Shown: positions 5,209-12,467 of the stretch, piece by piece
Layout: every line of letters begins with the position of its first letter
Position numbering within the stretch: position 1 is the stretch's first letter
Assembly: GCA_958448635.1 (NCBI GenBank)
Contig: CAUDEQ010000058.1
Coordinates: forward strand, 1 to 12,467
Direction: 5' to 3'
From: an uncultured Bacillota bacterium
Lineage (GTDB): Bacteria > Bacillota > Clostridia > Peptostreptococcales > Anaerovoracaceae
DNA: 12,467 bases
Position numbers and translations under genes: made by a program
The notes under the pieces: generated by a model
Database searches by the model: none
What the model saw: only the letters and a program-made list of their open reading frames with translations
What the model was told of the DNA's origin: nothing

Positions 5209-6840
5209 CTACCACAATCTCAGCTTGTCACAAATCGCTGCAATTTTTCTTCCCGCTGACAATGACATCATTTCGTCTCGTTCAATGGTTTTTGTCTTTA
5301 AAACCATGATGCCGTATACAGCAATTCCAACGAACACAGAAATGATGGTTGCGATTCCATTGCTGCCAAGAAGCATGAAAAGACCCTTGTAAGCAAAAAA
5401 TACCACAGCACCCATTACCAGCGCAGATATCAATGGTTTAACAATTATCATTTTAACCGAAAGCTTCACTCCGCTGAACTTCTTCAACGCCGCAATGTCA
5501 AGCATCGATGCAAGAATATATGCTACTGTATTTCCTATGGCTGCTCCCACCACATTTACTGAAGGAATGGAAACAAGCATCCATGTAATTGCAAATTTAA
5601 TTAAAACACTTATGAATAAGTTGATTACAGGAATAACCTGCTTTCCTATTCCCTGCAAGGCGCCTGTCGCTGTCGTTATAACAGAAAGAAATACGAAGCC
5701 CAGCGCCATGACCTGAAGGCAAGGTGCCGCACCCAATGCGCTGCCTTCCTGTGCCGGATAAAGCAGCAGCAGGATAGGCGCTGCCAGCACCAACATTCCC
5801 ACGGCAGACGGAATAGCTATTATAGTCGTCATTCTGAGCCCCAAAGAAATATTATTGTGAAGCTCTTTCCTGTTTCCGGTTCTATTTGAAGCAGACACCA
5901 TGGGAACGAGGCTTATAACTATTGCCTGCATTAACACCAATGGAAACTGCACTATGGGTGATGCAAAGCCCATAAACTGTCCATACATGCTCTCAGCCTC
6001 GACTCTGCTCCATCCTGATGCCATAAGTCTTCCATTTATTATTCCCGAATCTATGAGGTTCATGATTGGCATTATTGCTGCGCCTATCGTTATAGGAACT
6101 GCAATTGCCGCAATTTTCTTTAATATCTCCTTGCCGGACTCTCTTTCGCTATTCTTATCACGCCTAATTCTATCCTTTATTCGCTTTCTTAAAAACAAAT
6201 AAATTGCAAGCATTGTGATAAGCCCGGCAAATGCACCTGCAGATGCACCGAAGCATCCGCCTGCCGCCCCCTTTTCCTCGCTTGTAAAGGACTCAAGAGC
6301 TGCCAGCATTCCATCTGAAAGCACGACTGCCAGAGACAGGCCCACAACGACTCTAAAAAGCTGTTCAATTACCTGTGAAACTGCTGTAGGAGTCATTTCC
6401 TGCATACCCTGAAAATATCCTCGATACGAGGACATTATCGGCACCAGAAGCAGAGCCGGTGCAGTTGCCTGCATGGACAATGCCGATCCCGGAACATTGA
6501 GTATTTCTGCAATAGGCTCGCTGAACAGAAACAAAATCAAAAATCCTATAGCACCGATGGTAATCATCAGATTTCTCGACAGTTTGAATACTCGTTCCGC
6601 TTCACGAAACTGCCCTATCGCACACCTTTCAGAGACCATCTTTGATATAGCCACCGGAAGGCCTGCCGTGGCAAATACCAGCAGAAAGCTGTAAATAGCA
6701 TATGCGGGTGAGTAATATGCCATACCTATGTCGCCGATTAGATTTGCCAAAGGGATTCTGAAAAAAGCCCCCATGAACTTGACCAATATTCCTGATACCG
6801 CCAGTATCGCCGCACCTTTTATCAATGATTTTTTTGTCAT
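5209..6840 (-). CDS. SpoVB/YabM-like MOP-superfamily lipid flippase (polysaccharide biosynthesis protein)
   Basis: This 543-residue polytopic membrane protein resembles SpoVB/YabM/MurJ-type exporters, which flip lipid-linked oligosaccharides or lipid II across the membrane. The N-terminus (KGAAILAVSGILVKFMGAFF, then RIPLANLIGDIGMAYYSPAY) and the following GLPVAISKMVSER are characteristic of the Polysacc_synt family. Hydrophobicity suggests about 14 membrane segments, with a charged cytoplasmic loop (KRIKDRIRRDKNSERESGK) near residue 220-240. The start lies 3 bases after the stop of the amidohydrolase gene, with only a weak GAAAGG upstream, so translation is probably coupled. Position between spoVT and hup/rqcP supports a SpoVB-type role in spore cortex or wall synthesis, but sequence alone cannot separate SpoVB from other family members. 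Confidence 0.88.
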   Translation of the reverse strand: MTKKSLIKGAAILAVSGILVKFMGAFFRIPLANLIGDIGMAYYSPAYAIYSFLLVFATAGLPVAISKMVSERCAIGQFREAERVFKLSRNLMITIGAIGFLILFLFSEPIAEILNVPGSALSMQATAPALLLVPIMSSYRGYFQGMQEMTPTAVSQVIEQLFRVVVGLSLAVVLSDGMLAALESFTSEEKGAAGGCFGASAGAFAGLITMLAIYLFLRKRIKDRIRRDKNSERESGKEILKKIAAIAVPITIGAAIMPIMNLIDSGIINGRLMASGWSRVEAESMYGQFMGFASPIVQFPLVLMQAIVISLVPMVSASNRTGNRKELHNNISLGLRMTTIIAIPSAVGMLVLAAPILLLLYPAQEGSALGAAPCLQVMALGFVFLSVITTATGALQGIGKQVIPVINLFISVLIKFAITWMLVSIPSVNVVGAAIGNTVAYILASMLDIAALKKFSGVKLSVKMIIVKPLISALVMGAVVFFAYKGLFMLLGSNGIATIISVFVGIAVYGIMVLKTKTIERDEMMSLSAGRKIAAICDKLRLW

Positions 6841-6843
6841 CTT

Positions 6844-8133
6844 TTAAAGCCTTTCAAGTATTTTTTTAGTTGACAATTCCGCCTGATATATAGTCTTTTC
6901 TACATCTATCGTTGTATATTCACCGTCGTCATAGAGAACCTTGCCGTCAACCATGGTGAGGACAACATCTTTTCCCGAACAAGAATACACCAGATTATTG
7001 ACAATACTGTGAACAGGATGCATATTTGCCTGGGAAATATCCAAAACTATTAAGTCCGCCTTATTTCCCTCTCTCAGGATCCCGCAGTCCATCCTGCCCT
7101 GCGCCTTTGCACCTCCTGCCGTGGCTGCCCGCAGGATATCCTCAGGCCTTCCTGCAGCAGGATCGCCTGCAGATATTTTACAGCCTATTGCCATAACCTT
7201 CATTTCTTCCATGAAATCAAGGCTATTATTGCTGGCCACACTATCGGTTCCTATGGAAAGATTGATCCCTTTGTCGATTATCCTCTGGATATCGCATATC
7301 CCACTTGCCAGCTTCATATTGCTCACAGGATTGCTTGCCACGGTTACACCCTTTGCCTTGAATATATCAAGATCATCTTCATCGGAATAAACACAATGGG
7401 CAGCTATGGCAGGCACATCAAAAAGTCCCATCTTTTCAAGATATGCTGCCGGAGTAAGACCATGCCGCTTTATACATTCCTCATGCTCGGAGCTTGTTTC
7501 GGAAACGTGTATATGCATGATCGTTTCATCCAATGAACATGCGTATTCCGCCAACGCCATTGCCGTTTCCGGGTTCGACGTATATTCAGCGTGAAGACTC
7601 ATATCTACTTTTATTCTGCCATCAGCCTTATTATGAAAATTATCATAAAAGCTTTTCATTTCACTGAAGCTTACAAGCTCGGACACAGCCATTCCTGTGG
7701 GATTTGTCACCGATCTTGATATGTTTGCCTTGGCTCCGCTCTCCATTACAGCATGTGCCATATCGTCGCAGAAATAATACATATCACTGGTGGAAACTAT
7801 ACCATACCTCAAGGATTCGGCCATAGAAAGCATCGTACCCCAGTAAACAGCCTCGCTGTCAAGCTTATCCTCAAACGGAAATATTTTTTTGAACAGCCAG
7901 TCCTGAAGCGCCATATTCTCCCCGTATCCTCTCATGAGCGACATCGGAGAATGCCCGTGTCCGTTATAGAATCCGCACATCAGAAGCTTACCTTCACCAT
8001 CGTATTCACGCAAATACCCTGTATCGGGCTTATCGTCTCCAATGTATGCGATCCTGTCACCCGACACGAGAACGTATTTGTTCTGCTCTGTCTGCAGTTT
8101 ATCATTCAATATGGTTATATTACTGAACAGCAT
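6844..8133 (-). CDS. mtaD: Amidohydrolase, 5-methylthioadenosine/S-adenosylhomocysteine deaminase type
   Basis: This zinc-dependent cytosolic amidohydrolase (429 residues) is of the MtaD/SsnA/chlorohydrolase group, which typically deaminates methylthioadenosine or S-adenosylhomocysteine, or related heterocycles. Ligands appear in order: HGH (His59, His61), HIHVSET (His209 as zinc ligand), AHCVYSDED (His246, catalytic) and GTDSVASNN (Asp297). The stretch LMRGYGENMALQDWL after the first motif is typical of MTA/SAH deaminases. The first motif is NGHGHS instead of the commoner NTHTH, a mild departure. The gene starts 18 bases after cls and ends 3 bases before the flippase gene, so it is in one operon with both. 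Relation to lipid metabolism is unclear. Substrate is inferred from family, not established. Confidence 0.85.
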   Translation of the reverse strand: MLFSNITILNDKLQTEQNKYVLVSGDRIAYIGDDKPDTGYLREYDGEGKLLMCGFYNGHGHSPMSLMRGYGENMALQDWLFKKIFPFEDKLDSEAVYWGTMLSMAESLRYGIVSTSDMYYFCDDMAHAVMESGAKANISRSVTNPTGMAVSELVSFSEMKSFYDNFHNKADGRIKVDMSLHAEYTSNPETAMALAEYACSLDETIMHIHVSETSSEHEECIKRHGLTPAAYLEKMGLFDVPAIAAHCVYSDEDDLDIFKAKGVTVASNPVSNMKLASGICDIQRIIDKGINLSIGTDSVASNNSLDFMEEMKVMAIGCKISAGDPAAGRPEDILRAATAGGAKAQGRMDCGILREGNKADLIVLDISQANMHPVHSIVNNLVYSCSGKDVVLTMVDGKVLYDDGEYTTIDVEKTIYQAELSTKKILERL

Positions 8134-8151
8134 GTCTTTTTCCTTTCTACT

Positions 8152-9699
8152 CTACATAAGCGGCGCAATTAATCTCAGTACCTGCCCCAGAAGCTTATAA
8201 AGCTTATTATACTCCTTGCAGTCATGAACCGTCATACGCCTGCACTGCTTGAGAGTATTGTGAAAATCGTTTTCAATATCCATGACGACAGGATTCTTCC
8301 ATATGTATGCAGCGCATTCAAAGTGAAGGAAAAGGCTCCTGTAATCCAGGTTGATGGTTCCCACCACCGCCTTTTCATTATCGGATGTAAACATCTTCGC
8401 ATGGACAAATCCCGGCGTATATTCATATATCTGAACGCCCTCGGATATCAGTTCCTGATAATGGGTTCTGGCCAACCAATAGGCGTATTTTTTATCAGGA
8501 ATATGCGGCAGTATAAGCTTCACATCTACGCCCCTCTGGGCGGCAAATGTAAATGCATCCACCAGCTCCTCGTCCAGTATCAGATACGGAGTCATAATAT
8601 GCACGTAATCGTTGGCTCTGTTTAGCATGTCAAGATACACCTTTTTGCCCAGCTCTTCTCCGTCAAATGGACTGTCTCCGTATGGGGCTATATATCCGCC
8701 GTTCCTCATTCCTGCTTCTATATAGCTTCCGTTGTACATGTACCTGCCGAAGTTTTCCTTTCCCGTTTCGTAAAGATTCCACATCTGCAGAAACATAAGA
8801 GTAAAGCTGTTGACAGCTTCTCCCTTGACCATTATAGCCGTATCCTTCCAATGTCCAAAGCGTTCCTTTTTATTGATATATTCATCTGCCAGATTTATTC
8901 CTCCCGTAAAGGCCGTATGACCGTCTATCACCAAAATCTTTCTGTGATCCCTGTTGTTCTGATGTGTGGAAAGAAAAGGCGTCATAGGCGAAAAGACCCT
9001 GCATTTTATCCCTTTGGCTTCCAGTCGTTCAGGATAGTTTTTAGGCAGGAGAGAAAGGGTATTTGTTCCGTCATACATGAACCTTACCTCCACGCCTTCC
9101 CTTGCCTTTCGAGTGAGGATCTCAAGGATGGTATCCCACATATATCCTCTCTCGACGATGAAATATTCCATGAAAATAAAGTCCGTCGCCTTTTCCAGCT
9201 GATATATCATCTCTTCAAACTTATCTTCGCCAAGAGGAAGGTATTTAATGCTTGCATTGTCATATAACGGGTAATTCCCCTTTTCATATATATATTTGAA
9301 AAGTCCGAACTCATGCTTGGAAGAAACCAGAACCTTGTTTACCGCGTCCCTGGACGGTCTTAAAAACAGAGCTTCCTCTTCGATGATCTCTTCGATTCTG
9401 TTGCTGATATGCCTAGTTCCCGGCTGAAGTCTTGTGAAAACGAAGAAAGAAACACCTACCACAGGAATGGCCAGTATGAATATTATCCACATCAGCTTAA
9501 AGCTGGAATTCTGCCGTGCATTTAATATGTAAATCAATATTATAACTCCAATAATACCCAGCATGGAATTGAACAAGATTATGCGTCTTCCCAGAAGTGC
9601 AAATCCCCCGAACACCACAAGTGCCTGTAACGCCATAAGAAGCACCAATATTGCTGTACGTCCGAATATTATTTTCCAGAGGCCTCTCAGTTTTCTCAT
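8152..9699 (-). CDS. cls: Cardiolipin synthase, phospholipase-D type
   Basis: Cardiolipin synthase joins two phosphatidylglycerol molecules, releasing glycerol, at the inner membrane. The 515-residue length matches Bacillota Cls. Two or three N-terminal membrane segments (about residues 14-36, 45-60 and 70-88) precede two phospholipase D domains with intact HKD motifs: HRKILVID (252-259), and HAKMFTSD (433-440) followed by GTINLDYRSL. The start ATG 9699 has GGAGAG about 7 bases upstream. It heads a run of three tightly spaced genes (cls, amidohydrolase, flippase). A good sigma-A promoter lies 140 bases upstream, with a palindrome covering its -10. Genuine Cls and related lipid phosphatidyltransferases are hard to tell apart by eye, but the two HKD motifs and membrane anchor make this a strong call. 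Confidence 0.93.
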   Translation of the reverse strand: MRKLRGLWKIIFGRTAILVLLMALQALVVFGGFALLGRRIILFNSMLGIIGVIILIYILNARQNSSFKLMWIIFILAIPVVGVSFFVFTRLQPGTRHISNRIEEIIEEEALFLRPSRDAVNKVLVSSKHEFGLFKYIYEKGNYPLYDNASIKYLPLGEDKFEEMIYQLEKATDFIFMEYFIVERGYMWDTILEILTRKAREGVEVRFMYDGTNTLSLLPKNYPERLEAKGIKCRVFSPMTPFLSTHQNNRDHRKILVIDGHTAFTGGINLADEYINKKERFGHWKDTAIMVKGEAVNSFTLMFLQMWNLYETGKENFGRYMYNGSYIEAGMRNGGYIAPYGDSPFDGEELGKKVYLDMLNRANDYVHIMTPYLILDEELVDAFTFAAQRGVDVKLILPHIPDKKYAYWLARTHYQELISEGVQIYEYTPGFVHAKMFTSDNEKAVVGTINLDYRSLFLHFECAAYIWKNPVVMDIENDFHNTLKQCRRMTVHDCKEYNKLYKLLGQVLRLIAPLM

Positions 9700-9835
9700 G
9701 AATATCTCTCCAAATAATTCTTATATTCTGCTTTTGTTATCATAGATCATGCTTTGCCGGTTCTCTTTCAACGGTAGATTTCAACTTAACACAGTAAATA
9801 TCAAACATTCTATATTTGCCATATAAAAAAAACCA

Positions 9836-9851
9836 TACTATTAAAATAGTA
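9836..9851. promoter_or_regulatory. Palindrome overlapping the -10 of the cls promoter
   Basis: TACTATTAAAATAGTA has 7-bp arms and a 2-base centre. It covers the cls -10 and expected start point, a typical repressor operator position. On the minus strand it is followed by GG and eight T residues, so an attenuator-like AT-only hairpin is a weaker alternative. Confidence 0.5.
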
Positions 9852-9874
9852 CTCCAATACAATCTAAAAGTCAA
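9846..9874 (-). promoter_or_regulatory. Promoter of the cls-mtaD-flippase operon
   Basis: On the minus strand, TTGACT (9869-9874), a 17-base spacer and TACTAT (9846-9851) match sigma-A boxes closely. The start is expected near 9839, leaving a leader of about 140 bases. Confidence 0.8.
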
Positions 9875-9906
9875 AGATTTTCAACTGCCGTTTATAAGTA
9901 AATAAA

Positions 9907-9935
9907 GTATATTTTTCTCCCTTTAGCAAATACTA
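9907..9935 (+). promoter_or_regulatory. Possible forespore (sigma-G/F-like) promoter of spoVT
   Basis: GTATA (9907-9911) lies 17 bases before AATACTA (9929-9935), one base from the sigma-G -10 consensus CATACTA. SpoVT genes are sigma-G dependent in Bacillus, so the match is expected but short. The start would be near 9941, about 27 bases before the ATG. Confidence 0.45.
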
Positions 9936-9967
9936 GTATCACAATTTGTTTTAAAGGAGATGGACAA

Positions 9968-10459
9968 ATGAAAGCAACCGGAATCGTAAGAAGAATAGAT
10001 GACCTGGGCAGAGTCGTCGTTCCCAAGGAAATAAGAAAGGTCTTAAGGATACGAGAAGGCGATCCGCTGGAAATATACACAGGCACTTCAGGAGAAGTGA
10101 TACTCAAGAAATATTCACCCATAGGTGAGCTGGGACAGGTGGCGGAAAGCTTCGCCGAGTCCGTTTCATCAACCTTGGGACTTCCTGTCATGGTGTCCGA
10201 CACTGACCGCTACGTGGCAGTCTCCGGAATGAAAAACAGGGATTACATTAACAGGAATATAGATGAGGAGCTTGACGATATCATCCAGCATAAGAGCGAG
10301 TACAATACGGACTCCAAGGTGATCGTGCCTATACTCTTAAACGGCGATCCCATAGGCTCCGTCACCATACTCCCTTCTGACGGAGAGCATCTCACCGATC
10401 TTGAGCTGAAGACTGCCAGACTGGGAGCAGGCTTTCTGGGAAAGCAGATGGAGAGCTGA
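9968..10459 (+). CDS. spoVT: SpoVT-like AbrB-family sporulation regulator
   Basis: This DNA-binding regulator acts in the forespore in Bacillus, tuning sigma-G genes. The 163-residue protein has an N-terminal AbrB swapped-hairpin domain (residues 1-50: MKATGIVRRIDDLGRVVVPK then EIRKVLRIREGDPLEIYT). A GAF-like C-terminal domain follows (about 56-160, with LGLPVMVSDTDRYVAVSG and VPILLNGDPIGSVTIL), as in SpoVT (178 residues in B. subtilis). ATG 9968 is preceded by AAAGGAG. It lies divergent from cls, 268 bases apart, whereas in many Clostridia spoVT is followed by the flippase in the same direction. A bidirectional terminator lies 8 bases after the stop codon. AbrB or AbrB-like paralogues lack the GAF domain, so SpoVT is the best name. 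Confidence 0.93.
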   Translation: MKATGIVRRIDDLGRVVVPKEIRKVLRIREGDPLEIYTGTSGEVILKKYSPIGELGQVAESFAESVSSTLGLPVMVSDTDRYVAVSGMKNRDYINRNIDEELDDIIQHKSEYNTDSKVIVPILLNGDPIGSVTILPSDGEHLTDLELKTARLGAGFLGKQMES

Positions 10460-10466
10460 AAAAGGC

Positions 10467-10495
10467 AGAAGCCCCCTGAACGTTAGGAGGCTTCT
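10467..10495. terminator. Bidirectional terminator between spoVT and the surface-protein gene
   Basis: AGAAGCCCCCT and AGGAGGCTTCT form an 11-bp stem with a 7-base loop. On the minus strand the single imperfect position becomes a U-G pair and GCCTTTTT follows, so it ends the surface-protein transcript well. On the plus strand it has one C-A mismatch and a weaker T-run (ACATACTTGTTT) for spoVT. The AT-rich stretch 10500-10612 beyond it holds no gene that I can support. Confidence 0.85.
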
Positions 10496-10612
10496 ACATA
10501 CTTGTTTAAGCATTATGCTAGCAAATTCCGTGTCATTATCAAAATATCATATATATATTATCGAAAGATTTTATTTTTTTTTACCAAAATATATTATGTT
10601 AAATATAAATCT

Positions 10613-12226
10613 CTAGTAGTTATATTCTCTGCTTACAATAGTACTATAATCAGAATTCGCATAAGAATTATCATTATCTATGGCTCTCACTTTATAGTAA
10701 TATATTGTTCCTGGAGTTATATTCTTTGTATTTGTTACACTCCTCGAAGTTCCACTATATATCCTTGTAAAGTCAATACCGTTCGTAGATCTGTATATTT
10801 CATATCTATCAGCACCTTTTACTGCATCATATGATACCACATTCCTTCCATAACTGTCTCCACTTACCTTGACTACAGGTCTTGCCAGGTCTCTGGTTCT
10901 ATACATATAACTACTCAATGCTGAATCAGCGCCTCTATAATTTGTATTGACAGCTCGTATTTTATAATAATATGTCTTTCCAGGCGTTGTGCTAGGATTT
11001 GTGAAAGAAAGACTCTCACCCCCTGCACACATTTTTGTGTCTACTGAAAAAACATAAGAATATGTGCCGTTCTTGCTTGTTGCCCTGTACACTTGATATC
11101 TATTGGCATATTTTACGCCTTTAAAATAACCTTTAATAGCTCCTGTAGACGATACATTAGTTATACTAGTCATCGTAGGTTGAGCAAGATCGCATGTCCT
11201 GTCCTCATAATCGGTTTTTAAAACTTTACCGCTGCTATTAAGAGCCTGTACCTTATATGTATAATAATATGTCGGAATTGCCGATGTATTTACAAGGCTG
11301 TTCCCTGTAGTGCTTCCAAGAAATTTATATGGTTTATTGCCATTTTTGCTATATACCATATATTTTGTCGCACCATACTGCGGTGTCCATGTGATCTTCG
11401 GTTTTCCGGTAGACTCCACATTAGTAACTTTAACAGATAATACTGAATTCATCGAGTAGTTCTCAGCTCTTGAAATACCAACCTTTCCATATACACCATA
11501 TTTTATAGTGTCTACAGATACTCTCGAAGATTCCTTCGGAGTCCAGTTTGCATGTAAAACTTTAGTTCCTGTGTCCCCTACAGAAATTACAATCGCTGAA
11601 TGACCATCATTCAATCTGATTATATCTCCAGGCTTAGCATATTCTTTCATATTTGTATAATTGTAGTTCAAATTTCTTTTATATGTTTTAAAGTTTACAT
11701 TGTCTGTGTATTTATTTGAAAATATATACCAACCCGCAAAGGAAGCAAACCCAAAGCACGAATCCCCATAGAAGCTTGTTGCTCCCGAAGAGTTCTTCAA
11801 CAAATGATATGGCATATTTGATAGAGGATATGGACTTTTGCCACCCTTATAAGTATTTGTTAACGTTCTTACCTTAGAGTTATTCTTAACAACGTTTTTT
11901 ACATTACAATTTGAACAATCTTCGATTTTATGCTCGACTTGATAGCAATATTTACCGTCTACAGTAAATCCAGTTCCACTAAGAGCATCAATTAACTGTG
12001 AAATTCTTTTATTAACCGTATCAACACTAACTTTAGGTGGCGTTGTCGCTGCACTCGCCTCATCTGTATTGGAATAGATAGAAAAGGAGCCCAGCGAAAT
12101 AACAAGCGCAAAAATAATTGCAAAACTAATTATTCTGCTTCTCATCTTTACTTTTAAAGTTTTAAATTCTTTCCTGACCTCTCCTGATTCCCCTTCATTT
12201 TCATGAATGCTCAACGAGTTTCTCAT
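10613..12226 (-). CDS. Secreted papain-like cysteine peptidase/amidase with three fibronectin-III-like repeats
   Basis: This 537-residue exported protein was not matched to a named gene. Residues 29-51 form a signal segment (RSRIISFAIIFALVISLGSF) ending in ASAA near 57-60, with a long 27-residue region ahead of it. The start ATG 12226 is backed by AAGGAG about 10 bases upstream; the internal Met28 has none. After a CxxC-type patch (C94, C104, C107) comes an NlpC/P60- or CHAP-like domain, about 130-255. It shows GDSCFGFASFAGWYIF (Cys157), GDIIRLNDGHSAIVIS (His209) and HANW (225-228). Three repeats follow (about 262-346, 349-446, 449-537), with recurring YYYKVRA and DLA-P linkers, as in bacterial fibronectin-III domains. 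No LPXTG or surface-binding motif is visible. The gene is visibly richer in A and T than its neighbours. Confidence 0.82.
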   Translation of the reverse strand: MRNSLSIHENEGESGEVRKEFKTLKVKMRSRIISFAIIFALVISLGSFSIYSNTDEASAATTPPKVSVDTVNKRISQLIDALSGTGFTVDGKYCYQVEHKIEDCSNCNVKNVVKNNSKVRTLTNTYKGGKSPYPLSNMPYHLLKNSSGATSFYGDSCFGFASFAGWYIFSNKYTDNVNFKTYKRNLNYNYTNMKEYAKPGDIIRLNDGHSAIVISVGDTGTKVLHANWTPKESSRVSVDTIKYGVYGKVGISRAENYSMNSVLSVKVTNVESTGKPKITWTPQYGATKYMVYSKNGNKPYKFLGSTTGNSLVNTSAIPTYYYTYKVQALNSSGKVLKTDYEDRTCDLAQPTMTSITNVSSTGAIKGYFKGVKYANRYQVYRATSKNGTYSYVFSVDTKMCAGGESLSFTNPSTTPGKTYYYKIRAVNTNYRGADSALSSYMYRTRDLARPVVKVSGDSYGRNVVSYDAVKGADRYEIYRSTNGIDFTRIYSGTSRSVTNTKNITPGTIYYYKVRAIDNDNSYANSDYSTIVSREYNY

Positions 12227-12277
12227 TTATACCATCTCCTTCTTCTCTTATGCTGTATACTTCAACACATTTCTTTT

Positions 12278-12296
12278 TTAACCTGTTTCAGGTTAA
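12278..12296. promoter_or_regulatory. 19-bp palindrome in the 5' UTR of the surface-protein gene
   Basis: TTAACCTG-TTT-CAGGTTAA has perfect 8-bp arms. It lies between the predicted start site (about 12317) and the ribosome binding site, about 50 bases before the ATG. It could be an operator that blocks elongation, or an RNA hairpin. The cognate factor is not identifiable here. Confidence 0.5.
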
Positions 12297-12323
12297 AGAC
12301 GTTTAAAAAAAATATCTATGACT

Positions 12324-12352
12324 ATAATATAACTTTCATACAGAAACATCAA
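12324..12352 (-). promoter_or_regulatory. Promoter of the surface-protein gene
   Basis: On the minus strand, TTGATG (12347-12352), a 17-base spacer and TATTAT (12324-12329) give a good sigma-A match about 100 bases upstream of the ATG. Confidence 0.75.
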
Positions 12353-12412
12353 TTCTATTTTGAACATTTATCCTCATATTGTAATTATTAAACTCCATTT
12401 TGTAATATTTAA

Positions 12413-12426
12413 TGTAAGCGCTTAAA
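12413..12426. promoter_or_regulatory. cre-like CcpA site
   Basis: TGTAAGCGCTTAAA agrees with 13 of 14 positions of the Bacillota cre consensus TGWAANCGNTNWCA, including the central AAGCG. It lies about 95 bases upstream of the surface-protein start point, where CcpA usually activates, and beside the terminator of the preceding unit. It may belong to neither gene. Confidence 0.3.
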
Positions 12427-12428
12427 AA

Positions 12429-12451
12429 GACGGTGCTTAGTGGAGACCGCC
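12429..12451 (-). terminator. Probable terminator of a minus-strand gene beyond the right edge
   Basis: On the minus strand, GGCGGT (12446-12451) and ACCGTC (12429-12434) pair over 6 bp with one G-U, followed directly by TTTTT (12424-12428). No coding sequence for the gene it would serve lies in the window. Confidence 0.5.
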
Positions 12452-12467
12452 CTGAATAGATACAATT

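Noticed and set aside
7753..8172. 139-codon plus-strand open frame
   Set aside because: Antisense to the amidohydrolase with intact zinc motifs; no ribosome site and no family resemblance.
10502..10834. Plus-strand open frame of 110 codons after spoVT
   Set aside because: It lies in AT-rich spacer and antisense to the FnIII repeats of the surface protein; the composition is low-complexity I/Y/S.
10613..11450. Tandem DNA repeat or CRISPR-like array in the repeat part of the surface protein
   Set aside because: The repetition is at protein-domain level (FnIII-like) only; the DNA of the three units has diverged and has no spacer structure.

Overview
The window looks like chromosomal DNA of an anaerobic, spore-forming Clostridia-type bacterium (Bacillota). 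The evidence is the 5' half of a 16S rRNA gene with Firmicutes-type sequence, a SpoVT-type regulator, strong Shine-Dalgarno sequences throughout, an ECF-type folate transporter under a THF riboswitch, and several clostridial hypothetical families (DUF421, DUF4363, an acyl-CoA dehydratase-activase relative). The 16S variable regions look to me like the Anaerovoracaceae / 'Family XIII' neighbourhood, but that is from memory and was not tested.

Layout. Positions 1-789 hold the 5' part of a 16S rRNA gene on the minus strand. Its leader and two tandem sigma-A promoters lie at about 790-1186. A plus-strand pair follows: a DUF421 membrane protein and a DUF4363 membrane-anchored protein with a 4-base overlap. 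Next is a plus-strand THF riboswitch (about 2495-2592) controlling folT, then a remarkable 117-nt nested inverted repeat. From 3365 to 9699 six genes lie on the minus strand. In transcription order they are cardiolipin synthase, MTA/SAH-deaminase-type amidohydrolase and SpoVB-like lipid flippase (tightly packed), then HU with its own promoter and terminator, rqcP, and an orphan CoA-dehydratase-activase-like protein. spoVT is on the plus strand (9968-10459), divergent from cls. A bidirectional terminator separates it from a convergent secreted protein (10613-12226, minus) with a papain-like cysteine peptidase/amidase domain and three fibronectin-III-like repeats. The right end carries that gene's promoter, a palindrome in its 5' UTR, a cre-like site and a probable terminator from a gene outside the window.

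How the genes fit together. spoVT, flippase, hup and rqcP are the recognisable remains of the spoVT-spoVB-mazG-hup-rqcP neighbourhood common in Clostridia. Here mazG is absent, spoVT is flipped relative to the rest, and cls plus the amidohydrolase head the run. Cls and the flippase both act on membrane lipids. rqcP serves ribosome-associated quality control. folT is an orphan S-component that must borrow an ECF energising module from elsewhere.

I did not find a clearly new multi-gene system such as a defence island, CRISPR array, transposon or prophage. The best candidates for something undescribed are the 117-nt nested inverted repeat after folT, the run of hairpins between hup and rqcP, palindromic operator-like sites at the cls and surface-protein genes, and the surface protein itself. 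Most of the window is ordinary core genome.
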